A stretch of 64,000 nt of DNA, taken from the NCBI RefSeq assembly GCF_003014755.1, contig NZ_PYAW01000004.1:310001-374000 (forward strand), in the 5' to 3' direction. The notes beneath the pieces are model-generated. The model did not search any database. It had not been told where the DNA came from and saw nothing but the letters and a program-made list of their open reading frames with translations. Source of the stretch: Chitinophaga niastensis (GTDB lineage Bacteria; Bacteroidota; Bacteroidia; Chitinophagales; Chitinophagaceae). Positions 25,842 through 34,495 of this stretch are shown piece after piece. Position 1 is the first letter of the stretch. The number at the start of each line of letters is the position of its first letter. Both the position numbers and the translations under genes were made by a program.

Positions 25842-28013
25842 ATGAAAGTAATAAAACTGTTTTTTTTGTTGTTAGTATACAGCATTGGTGCTTTTGCTCA
25901 AAGTAATATAGCTGAAATTGGCCCAATCGGATTGTTTAAAAATAGCTGGACAAAGCCGCCCGCGCATATCCCAAATGATGTTTCGATTGATGCTCCTTTA
26001 ATGGGAAACGGGGATGTAACAATGAGTGTGGGTTATAAAGGAGATTGTTTACGTTATTACTTATCCAAGAATGATTTTTGGCGGTTGCGGTCACAATCTG
26101 ATAAATTGTCGGGGCCACGCGTAGTTGGCTTTGTTGATATCAATATGGAAGGGTTTAATGATGCAGATTTTTCTGCCGAACAGTTTATCAGGAACGGTAT
26201 CACCACTTGCCTGCTGAATAAAAAGGCACAAAAGCTCGAAACAAAATCATGGGTATCGGCAACAGACAACCTGATCTTTATTGAATTGAGCGCAATAGAT
26301 AAAGCAACAAAAGTTTCCATAAATTTAACAGCCCCGGAAAACAAACAGGCGAAATTGAAAACCGGTAAAGCAGGTGATATTTGTTGGCTTACCCGGGCTT
26401 TTTCAGATAGCGTAGATATTCCAACTGAAGTGGCCGTTGCATTAAAAACCATCAATTATACAGGTAACATTATTGAATTGCAGCCAGGCAAAAAATTACT
26501 CATTGCCCTGGCTATTGAAAGTAAATTCAAAAAAGCAGCACCATTGGAATATGTATTGAACCATATAAAAAAAGTCAATAAAAATACTGTTGTAACCTTC
26601 CTGCAACAGCATAATAAATGGTGGGACGCATATTGGAATAAATCTTCCGTAACTGTTGAAGATACTGTTTTGATGAAAGCTTATTATCAGGGACTTTATA
26701 CAATGGCAGCTTGTAGCCGGGATATAAAATTTCCTCCGGGAATATTTGGTTGGACAGTTACTGATACTCCAAGATGGAATGGCGATTATCATTTGAATTA
26801 TAACTTTCAGGCGCCATTTTATGGCTTGTATGCAGCCAATCGTTTGGAACAGGGAGCGCCACATGATGCCCCGCTTCTTGATTTTATGCCGAGAGGAGAG
26901 TGGTATGCAAAAAATGTAACAAATACACGGGGTATTTTATATCCTGTGGGTATTGGTCCGATGGGTATTGAAGTAACCAGAAACCATCCGAATCATACTG
27001 AAATACTGGAACAAGAAGGTTTGTTCTTCGGACAACGTTCCAATGCTGCTTACGGACTGATAAACATGGCTCAGCATTGGCGTTGTACTTATGATAAAGA
27101 ATATGGTAAAAAGATATATCCGTACGCTTTGGCTATTGCAAATTTTTGGGAAGATTACTTACAATTTGAGAACGGCAGATATGTTATTTACGGCGATGCC
27201 ATTCACGAAGGTTCCGGAAAAGATAAAAACCCGATTTTATCGCTTGGGCTCATTCGAAATGCTTTCAACCTGGTTATTGATTTGAGCGCAACATTGAAAG
27301 TAGATGAAAACAGGCAGGAAAAATGGAAGGATATTTTAACCAAACTCAGTGATTTCCCGGTTCAAATACGAAATAGCAAAAAAGTATTTCGTTATACCGA
27401 AGAAGGAGTTGATTGGTGGGCCAATAATGGCTTAGGCATTCAACAAATTTATCCCGCCAATGCCATTACACCTGACAGCAAAGAGGAATTGCTGACAGTG
27501 GCCCGTAATACCATTGATGAAATGAAACGCTGGCAGGATATGAATACCAGCAACAGTTTTTTCGTTGCTGCAATCAGGGTAGGATATGATCCTTCTGTTA
27601 TCATCAATGAGTTACATAAATATGCTTTGCATACCTATCCCAACGGCTTTCAATTAAACAATCCGCATGGTATAGAAAACAGTTGTACCATAGCTAATGC
27701 GCTCGATGAAATGCTTTGCATGAGTGCAGGTAATGTAATTCGTTTGTTTAGTGGTTTTCCAAAAGATAAAAGTGCAGGTTTTAAAAATATAAGGGCGTGG
27801 GGTGCCTTCCTGGTTTCTGCCCGATTGACAAATGGAGTAGTTGCTGATGTTAAAATTTTAAGTGAACAAGGGATGTTATGCACTATTATCAATCCATGGC
27901 CAGATAAAAAAGTGCTATTAATAAGAAATGGGGAAAAGGCTGAAATATTTGATGGTAATAGTATTTCTTTTAAAACAGCAATCAATGAAACGATAGCACT
28001 AAAATCAATATAA
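25842..28013 (+). CDS. GH95-like glycoside hydrolase (alpha-fucosidase type)
   Basis: A 723-residue protein with a signal peptide (to GAFAQ) and then an N-terminal beta domain (APLMGNGDVTMSVGY). It has an (alpha/alpha)6-barrel region with WNGDYHLNYNFQAPFYG at about 311-327, which matches the GH95 NxN motif whose asparagines assist catalysis; YGDAIHEGSG (about 449) lies near where the acid is expected. GH95 enzymes remove alpha-L-fucose or alpha-L-galactose. This member is divergent, so the exact substrate is open. It is periplasmic or surface-exposed by its signal peptide. Direct repeats of neighbouring DNA flank the gene, and its DNA looks AT-richer than the GH110 gene, suggesting later insertion. 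Confidence 0.75.
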   Translation: MKVIKLFFLLLVYSIGAFAQSNIAEIGPIGLFKNSWTKPPAHIPNDVSIDAPLMGNGDVTMSVGYKGDCLRYYLSKNDFWRLRSQSDKLSGPRVVGFVDINMEGFNDADFSAEQFIRNGITTCLLNKKAQKLETKSWVSATDNLIFIELSAIDKATKVSINLTAPENKQAKLKTGKAGDICWLTRAFSDSVDIPTEVAVALKTINYTGNIIELQPGKKLLIALAIESKFKKAAPLEYVLNHIKKVNKNTVVTFLQQHNKWWDAYWNKSSVTVEDTVLMKAYYQGLYTMAACSRDIKFPPGIFGWTVTDTPRWNGDYHLNYNFQAPFYGLYAANRLEQGAPHDAPLLDFMPRGEWYAKNVTNTRGILYPVGIGPMGIEVTRNHPNHTEILEQEGLFFGQRSNAAYGLINMAQHWRCTYDKEYGKKIYPYALAIANFWEDYLQFENGRYVIYGDAIHEGSGKDKNPILSLGLIRNAFNLVIDLSATLKVDENRQEKWKDILTKLSDFPVQIRNSKKVFRYTEEGVDWWANNGLGIQQIYPANAITPDSKEELLTVARNTIDEMKRWQDMNTSNSFFVAAIRVGYDPSVIINELHKYALHTYPNGFQLNNPHGIENSCTIANALDEMLCMSAGNVIRLFSGFPKDKSAGFKNIRAWGAFLVSARLTNGVVADVKILSEQGMLCTIINPWPDKKVLLIRNGEKAEIFDGNSISFKTAINETIALKSI

Positions 28014-28030
28014 TCTCAAATCAGGAATAA

Positions 28031-28115
28031 GGATGGTTATTATATATCCAGGAAAAAAAATAAAATGAAAAAAATATTCTTGTGGCTGATTCCAGCAATT
28101 TGTACAGCAAATTCA
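28031..28115 (+). repeat. Direct repeat, right copy, flanking the GH95-like gene
   Basis: It contains a stop-terminated remnant of the last ten codons of DUF6067 (GWLLYIQEKK), the spacer and the intact start of the DUF5107 gene. It is the partner of 25711-25795. Confidence 0.8.
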
Positions 28116-31100
28116 AATCTGCTGATTGCCCAAACGGCACAAATTTCTGAGAAACAATTTTCGCTGCAAACTTACCCCTTTTCGGATCCTGATCCAGTAC
28201 CAGAACCTAGGAAGATTTTCCCCTATTTCCGTTTTGATGGCTATGCTGATAAGGGAACTATGCAAGATTGGAAGATGGTAGAAATGGAAAATGATTACAT
28301 CAAACTGTGGATTACTCCGGAGATTGGTGGCAAAATATGGGGAGCCATAGAGAAATCTACGGGTAAAGCGTTTGTTTACTATAATCATGCAGTAAAATTC
28401 CGTGATATAGCCATGCGGGGTCCCTGGACATCCGGAGGAATTGAGATGAACTTTGGCGTGATTGGCCATGCTCCTACCAGTTCTACTCCTGTGGATTATC
28501 TGATCCGGAAAAACGGTGATGGCAGTGTCAGTTGTTTTGTCGGAGCTATTGACCTTCCTTCACATACCCGCTGGAGTGTGGAGGTCAACCTGCCCAAAGA
28601 CAAGGCCTGGTTTACCACCCGTTCAACCTGGGACAATCCCACAGGATTGGAACAATCTTATTATCACTGGATGAATCTGGGAATAAAAACGAAAGGGGAC
28701 CTTGAATACGTTTTCCCCGGGAATTATTACCTGGGACATGATGGAAAACATTTCCCATGGCCGGTAGATGAACAAGGCCACAAGACTAATTTTTATGAAA
28801 AGAATAATTTTGGGAGTTATAAATCATATCATGTATTTGGAGAAATGACGAATTTTTACGGGGCTTATTGGCATAATGATGATTTTGGTTTTGCGCATTA
28901 TTCCCCGTATGATGAAAAGCCGGGCAAGAAAGTCTGGATTTGGGGATTGTCTGATGAAGGAATGATTTGGGAAAAATTATTGACCGATACAGATGGGCAA
29001 TATACTGAAATCCAATCCGGAAGATTGTTTAATCAAGCCAGTGAAGGAAGCAGTAATACGCCATTTAAAAATAGGGGATTTGCCCCTGGATCGACCGACG
29101 AATGGATGGAGCATTGGTTTCCGGTGAAGGGCACAAATGGGCTGAAAAGTGCTTCGCCTATTGGTTCTGTGAATATGGAACAACACGAAAATAAGGTAAG
29201 CGTATGGTTTTGCCCGAATGAAATTACCGATGGTTCATTGGAAGTACGGGAAGGCAAAGAAGTAGTTTTTAATAAAAAAATTCATACAATACCGATGCAT
29301 AGCATCAATGAATCATTCGAATACAAAAGTGATTATAAGAAACTATCTGTATGGTTGAACAATGAACTGCTGTTTGATGCCGACCGGGAAAAATATGAAA
29401 TAAAACGTCCTGTGGAACCTCCTGCAGGATTTAATTGGGAAACAGCCTACGGGCATTACCTGAAAGGGAAAGAGCAGGAAAGACAACGTGCCTATAAAAC
29501 AGCCTGGGAAGAATACAAAAAAGCAATAGAGATAGAACCGGGATTTGTACCTGCTTTGACGGGTATGGCTAACCTTGCCTATAGAAAAACGGATTACAAA
29601 GCGTCTTTAGCATATTCATTAAAAGCACTTTCAGTGGATACGTATGATCCGGACGCCAACATGTCTTATGGTTTGGCAGGTCTTGCTTTGGGCGATACTA
29701 CCTCGGCTATTGATGGATTCTCCATCGCATCGGCAGGCGTTTCCCAACGGAGTGCTGCATACAATGCGCTTGCTTCCGTGTTGCTGAAACAAGCTGACTA
29801 CCGCAAGGCGCTTGCTTATGCCGGGAAAAGCCTTGTTTATAATCAACAGGGTTCAGCCGCCATTCAGTTGAAAATTCTTTGTCTCCGGAAACTTGGAATG
29901 ATGGAAGAGGTAAGTAGTCAACTCACTAAATTGGAAGAGAAAGACCCACTCAATCATTTTATCCGGTTTGAAAAATTTCTTTCTGATCCTTCAAATGAAA
30001 ACAAATTATTGGTTCAGCATTTCATTTGCAATGAACTTTCCCACGAAACCTATCTGGAATATGCATTATGGTATTTTCGAAACGGGCAGTTGTCTGATGC
30101 GCTGAAGGTGCTGGAGATGGCACCCGGAAATCATCCGGTTGTATTGCTCTGGACAGGTTATCTGAATCATCTTTTAGGAAATGAACAGGCTGCATACGTC
30201 GCGTTTAAAAAGGTAATTGAACAAAACCCTCAATTTGTTTTTCCATTTCGGGTAGAAACACTGAAACCGTTGGAATGGGCACAAACACTGTCGGATAACT
30301 GGAAACTAAACTACTATGCCGGCTTAATTTATTTGAATGCGGGGGCCGATGAAAAAGGCCGGAGCCTGTGGAATAGTTGTGGAAATACTCCCGATTTTTA
30401 TCCTTTCTACATTGCCCGTTCCCGGATTTTGAACGCAGATAGCCAACAAGCACAGACCGATGTTGAAAGAGCTGTTTCCATTGCCGGGAATGACTGGCGG
30501 GCTGGCTTATATGCATCCAGGTTTTACCTGGATCGGGGCAATATTACGAAAGCAGAAGAACTGGCCCGGAATTATTACAAGGGAAATCCTATGAACTATT
30601 ACCTGGGACTGCATTATGCCAAAGTACTGGAATTGAACCAGGACTACACAAAATGTATCAGTCTCCTCCAAAATATCCGGGTTTTGCCTTGCGAAGGTTC
30701 CATCGAAGGACGAACAATCTGGCGAAATGCGAACATCGGGAACTCGTTGGATTTAATGAAGGCTCAAAAATATCGAAAGGCGCTCGATGGTATCGCCCTG
30801 GCAAGGCAGTGGCCTGCCAATTTGGGTGTTGGAAAACCATACCAGGTGGATGAACAACTTGAAGATTTTATAGCATTTCAGTGTTTTAAAAAGCTGAAAG
30901 ATAATATATCTGCCAGGAAGATGGAAGACCAAATCATCGGCCATACAGGGCAACTGAACTTATCGCCTTACATAAGCGACTTTTTAACTGCCTGGCTATT
31001 AAAAAAAGCCGGAAAGAAAACCGAAGGGGACCAGGTCATGAACAAATTACTTACGCATAATCCTTCATCCAAAATAATGCTGTGGTGCAATGCCATTTAT

Positions 31101-31193
31101 TCCGGTGACCTGGATCGGGCTAAAACCCTTGCCAAAGAGGTTGACGTGAATGATCAAACCTTTCTTTTCCTGAGCAGGTTGTTTAATGAATAA
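28065..31193 (+). CDS. DUF5107 domain protein with TPR repeats
   Basis: A 1042-residue exported protein (signal peptide to about residue 22, LLIAQ). Residues about 55-370 form a DUF5107 domain, a beta-sandwich aldose-epimerase-like fold (LWITPEIGGKIWGAIEKSTG, then WTSGGIEMNFGVIGH). A linker with beta structure follows, then TPR helices from about 455 to the end (YKKAIEIEPGFVPALTGMANLAY). Such proteins recur beside glycoside hydrolases in Bacteroidota; their reaction is not known to me. It lies 51 bp after the GH95-like gene and is probably co-transcribed with it and with the GH110 gene. Confidence 0.82.
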   Translation: MKKIFLWLIPAICTANSNLLIAQTAQISEKQFSLQTYPFSDPDPVPEPRKIFPYFRFDGYADKGTMQDWKMVEMENDYIKLWITPEIGGKIWGAIEKSTGKAFVYYNHAVKFRDIAMRGPWTSGGIEMNFGVIGHAPTSSTPVDYLIRKNGDGSVSCFVGAIDLPSHTRWSVEVNLPKDKAWFTTRSTWDNPTGLEQSYYHWMNLGIKTKGDLEYVFPGNYYLGHDGKHFPWPVDEQGHKTNFYEKNNFGSYKSYHVFGEMTNFYGAYWHNDDFGFAHYSPYDEKPGKKVWIWGLSDEGMIWEKLLTDTDGQYTEIQSGRLFNQASEGSSNTPFKNRGFAPGSTDEWMEHWFPVKGTNGLKSASPIGSVNMEQHENKVSVWFCPNEITDGSLEVREGKEVVFNKKIHTIPMHSINESFEYKSDYKKLSVWLNNELLFDADREKYEIKRPVEPPAGFNWETAYGHYLKGKEQERQRAYKTAWEEYKKAIEIEPGFVPALTGMANLAYRKTDYKASLAYSLKALSVDTYDPDANMSYGLAGLALGDTTSAIDGFSIASAGVSQRSAAYNALASVLLKQADYRKALAYAGKSLVYNQQGSAAIQLKILCLRKLGMMEEVSSQLTKLEEKDPLNHFIRFEKFLSDPSNENKLLVQHFICNELSHETYLEYALWYFRNGQLSDALKVLEMAPGNHPVVLLWTGYLNHLLGNEQAAYVAFKKVIEQNPQFVFPFRVETLKPLEWAQTLSDNWKLNYYAGLIYLNAGADEKGRSLWNSCGNTPDFYPFYIARSRILNADSQQAQTDVERAVSIAGNDWRAGLYASRFYLDRGNITKAEELARNYYKGNPMNYYLGLHYAKVLELNQDYTKCISLLQNIRVLPCEGSIEGRTIWRNANIGNSLDLMKAQKYRKALDGIALARQWPANLGVGKPYQVDEQLEDFIAFQCFKKLKDNISARKMEDQIIGHTGQLNLSPYISDFLTAWLLKKAGKKTEGDQVMNKLLTHNPSSKIMLWCNAIYSGDLDRAKTLAKEVDVNDQTFLFLSRLFNE

Positions 31194-31274
31194 TTTCCAG
31201 GATCAACGCCGTATATCCGTCAACGATAGTATTGAAATAAACCCGCGTAAAGGATTTCTAACAGAAATAGACCA

Positions 31275-33098
31275 ATGATGATTCATAAACCGGTAACAAC
31301 TCTTTTTGCATTGCTCCTGTCATTAACAGCAGCTGCACAACAGCAAGTCAATGTCAGCAGTTTTGGTGTATTGCCCAATACTTTTACAGATGCTACCGCA
31401 GGCGTGCAGCAGGCTATTGCAGCCTGCAAAGATAAGCCTGGCGCTGTATTGGAATTTTCGGCGGGCCGTTACGATTTCTACCCGGAAGATGCCGTAAAGA
31501 AGGAATACTTTATTTCCAATACTTCCAGTGAAACAGAAGTCAGCAACAAAATAAAAACAATAGGGTTGTTTTTTGAAAACTTCAAAGGATTAACCATTGA
31601 GGGGAATGGCGCTACATTTGTTTTTCATGGAAAGATGATCACCTGGTTATTTGATCACTGTGAAGATATTACCCTGCGTAATATAAGCGTGGACTTTGAG
31701 CGGCCTTCCATGTCTGAAATGACCCTGAAAACAGTGACACCGCAATTTGTGGTGGCAGCAGTGCATCCGGATTCAAAATTTACCATTGTGAACCAGCGTC
31801 TGGAATGGTATGGCGAAAAATGGGGTATGAAACAATTCCACGCGGTGCTGGCAGATACTGCCAGGGGTATTTATACCTACTCTTCCTGGAACCCGTTTTA
31901 CAAAAGTCAGGCAACATTGATAGCACCTGACCTGGTAAAGTTCAGCGGCGATTTTTCTGCTTTTAAAGGAGCCCCCGGGAATGTATTGACTGTAAGAGAT
32001 GGGATCAGAGATCAGGTAGGTGCCTTCATGCAACATTGCAAAAATGTGCGCCTGGAAAACATAAACATGCATTATATGCATGGCCTGGGTATTGTAGCCC
32101 AGTTTTCTGAAAATCTTCACTACAGCCATGTACAGGTGATGCCTGCAGAAAACAGTGGCAGGGTAATGGCTTCTTTTGCTGATGGTATGCATTTTTCCGG
32201 CTGTAAGGGAGAGATTGAAATTACAGCTGCGCATTTCAAAGGACTGCATGATGATCCTGTCAATGTACATGGAACACATCTTGTCATCACAGAAAAAATA
32301 TCACCGCGGGTATTGAAGCTCCGTTTTATGCATCACCAGACTTATGGTTTCGCTGCTTTTTTTGCGGGCGACAGTATTATGTTTGTGCATTCAGCTGCCT
32401 TACAGGGATACGGCACCGGCCTGGTTACTGCTGCCAGGCTAATTTCAGCGCGGGAGATGGAAGTTACTTTAAGCAAGGATATTCCTTCGGATGTTCGTAC
32501 AGGCGATTGCCTGGAGAATATTACCTGGGTACCGTCACTGACTATACGAAACTGCCGTTTTGAAGGCGTGAATACAAGAGGACTGTTGGTTACCACACGC
32601 AAAAAAGTGGTGATAGAAAACAACATTTTTTACAGAACAGGTATGCATGCCATCTTAATAGCGGATGATGCCAGCAGCTGGTATGAATCCGGTCCTGTAC
32701 AGGATGTATCCATTACCGGGAATACCTTTGAGGGCTGTGGTTATAACCAGGCTCCCGGCAATTACGTGATTGCCATTGCGCCGGAGAATCATGAGCTGGT
32801 AAAAGGGTATATGGTGCATCGTAATATCAGGATAGAAAACAATGATTTTAAGATCTATGATTATCCTTTGTTAACGGCACGCAGTACGGAGCATCTGATA
32901 TTCAGCCATAATCGTATTACCTGGATGAATGATTATATGGCGCCGCAGGGGCCATTAAGAGCAGCTTTCAGTTTCAATGCCTGTGCAGGGGTTATTGTTA
33001 CCGATAATGATTTTAAAGTGCCTTTTAAGCCGGTTGTTGAGTTGCAAAATATGTTACCGAAAGAAGTAAAAGGCCCCCTTCCCAAAAAAGCGCGGTAA
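31275..33098 (+). CDS. GH110 alpha-1,3-galactosidase-like enzyme
   Basis: The 607-residue protein has a signal peptide (to TAAAQ) and a right-handed parallel beta-helix body (repeated SITGNTF / RIENNDF turns). The segment FKGLHDDPVNVHGTH (about 321-335) matches the conserved acidic GH110 signature seen in Bacteroides enzymes that remove terminal alpha-1,3-galactose, including from blood group B structures. An inverting mechanism is known for the family. With the GH95-like enzyme it suggests removal of alpha-linked galactose and fucose caps from a glycan. Two ATG codons (31275, 31278) can start it. Confidence 0.88.
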   Translation: MMIHKPVTTLFALLLSLTAAAQQQVNVSSFGVLPNTFTDATAGVQQAIAACKDKPGAVLEFSAGRYDFYPEDAVKKEYFISNTSSETEVSNKIKTIGLFFENFKGLTIEGNGATFVFHGKMITWLFDHCEDITLRNISVDFERPSMSEMTLKTVTPQFVVAAVHPDSKFTIVNQRLEWYGEKWGMKQFHAVLADTARGIYTYSSWNPFYKSQATLIAPDLVKFSGDFSAFKGAPGNVLTVRDGIRDQVGAFMQHCKNVRLENINMHYMHGLGIVAQFSENLHYSHVQVMPAENSGRVMASFADGMHFSGCKGEIEITAAHFKGLHDDPVNVHGTHLVITEKISPRVLKLRFMHHQTYGFAAFFAGDSIMFVHSAALQGYGTGLVTAARLISAREMEVTLSKDIPSDVRTGDCLENITWVPSLTIRNCRFEGVNTRGLLVTTRKKVVIENNIFYRTGMHAILIADDASSWYESGPVQDVSITGNTFEGCGYNQAPGNYVIAIAPENHELVKGYMVHRNIRIENNDFKIYDYPLLTARSTEHLIFSHNRITWMNDYMAPQGPLRAAFSFNACAGVIVTDNDFKVPFKPVVELQNMLPKEVKGPLPKKAR

Positions 33099-33243
33099 AC
33101 TAAGTATCTTTCATCCCATTTCAGCTTCATATTGATTCGATTTAAACTTTTGATTAATAAATAGTTTACAACTTGTTATTTACGTACAAAAGTAGTTCAC
33201 ACAGCCATCAGCAGGATAGGACAAAAATGTAATTTAGCAGGAC

Positions 33244-34101
33244 TTATTTGAAGTTATATCTAAACGCCTCAGGCGAATACCCGGTATGCTTTTTGAAAAA
33301 TCTGATGAAGTAGGAAACATCTTCGTAACCCAGATGATATGCTATCTGGTTTACCTGATTAGATGTTGCAAGAAGGTATCTTTTGGACTCCAGAATAATA
33401 TATTCATTAATAAGTGCTGAACACGTTTTACCCAGCGTTCCCTTAGTGATTGCATTAAGCTGATAGGGAGAAAGATTCAATAAATCAGCATATTGGGACA
33501 CTTGTTTATGGTTAGCAATATGCGTTTTTATAAGTTCTAATAATTCCTCCAGCCGTTCCTGTGTATATGGGTTGACATTATTCGAGGGGCTTTTGTTATC
33601 CTGCCGGACAAGTTCGATAAATAAAATACCCAGATTCGCTTTAATAACCTCCTGATACCTTTCTTGTTTGTCGGTATACTCTTGAAAAATATAAGTCAAT
33701 ATAGAAACTAACTTTTTGAATCGATTGTCATCAAGGCGACAATGGTTCATATTACTTACCTTTCGTAATAGCTGATTTGATACTTTGTCATGTGGATAAT
33801 AGAAATCAGCCTTAAACTCCACCAGGTATCCCGTACTTCCTGCTTTCAGTGCAAGCTGATGTACCTGGCCAGGACGCATGAAGAAAACAGCATTGTCACA
33901 AACCTCGTACGATGTAAAGTCTATCTCATGATTACCTGTTCCTTTTTTCAGAGCCAGCATATAAAAGAAATCATGTCTGTGAAGCTCCTGAACCATGTCT
34001 TTTCCAGCAAGTAAATCCTGAATATCCCGTATGATAAAGTGTTCAGAATAATTCGGATCTTTTGGGACAGCATTTATATATCTTACAGGGATTTTTTTCA
34101 T
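33244..34101 (-). CDS. AraC family transcriptional regulator
   Basis: A 285-residue protein with an N-terminal cupin-type sensor (HRHDFFYMLALKKG, then FFMRPGQVHQL) and a C-terminal double helix-turn-helix (SQYADLLNLSPYQLNAITK and IAYHLGYEDVSYFIRFFKKHTGYSP). It is convergent with the GH110 gene and divergent to the TPR gene. It may sense a product of the neighbouring glycan cluster (inference). Confidence 0.92.
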   Translation of the reverse strand: MKKIPVRYINAVPKDPNYSEHFIIRDIQDLLAGKDMVQELHRHDFFYMLALKKGTGNHEIDFTSYEVCDNAVFFMRPGQVHQLALKAGSTGYLVEFKADFYYPHDKVSNQLLRKVSNMNHCRLDDNRFKKLVSILTYIFQEYTDKQERYQEVIKANLGILFIELVRQDNKSPSNNVNPYTQERLEELLELIKTHIANHKQVSQYADLLNLSPYQLNAITKGTLGKTCSALINEYIILESKRYLLATSNQVNQIAYHLGYEDVSYFIRFFKKHTGYSPEAFRYNFK

Positions 34102-34495
34102 TTTTGTTTTTTAGTCAACTAAATTTAGGACGGGACATTTAACTTAATTGTTTTATCCTGCCTAACCACCTCTTTATTGTATTTGCTTTTATATTCCAAT
34201 GGTGGGAGGAGATGTTTGGTTAGGTTCATGGGTTTCGTATTTTTTTTAGTAAGACAAAATAGCTGACTCGGTACGGCCGTGGCAAAAATATAAAACTTTC
34301 AGGGCATTCTGGTTATCCACTTGTGCATAAGCCATCACATTGAAGATTTATGCATTATATTTGGGCACATAATGCCAGCATTTTTTTTAATCATATAGTA
34401 AAATTGATTTTATAACAATCAGGACTACGGATCCCAGGTGGTATCGTTGTTACCCAAATAAGTTTTTCAAGCCAATGTATATAATCAGTTATTTC
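34102..34495. other. Divergent intergenic region
   Basis: This 394-bp spacer lies between the AraC gene and the TPR gene. An exact -7 match, TATATTTG, lies at 34356-34363 on the plus strand; no well-spaced -33 TTG is evident. I see no gene in it. Confidence 0.5.
34356..34363 (+). promoter_or_regulatory. Bacteroidota -7 element (TATATTTG)
   Basis: Exact match to TAnnTTTG, about 130 bp upstream of the TPR gene start. It is a candidate promoter only, because the -33 partner is poor. Confidence 0.3.
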
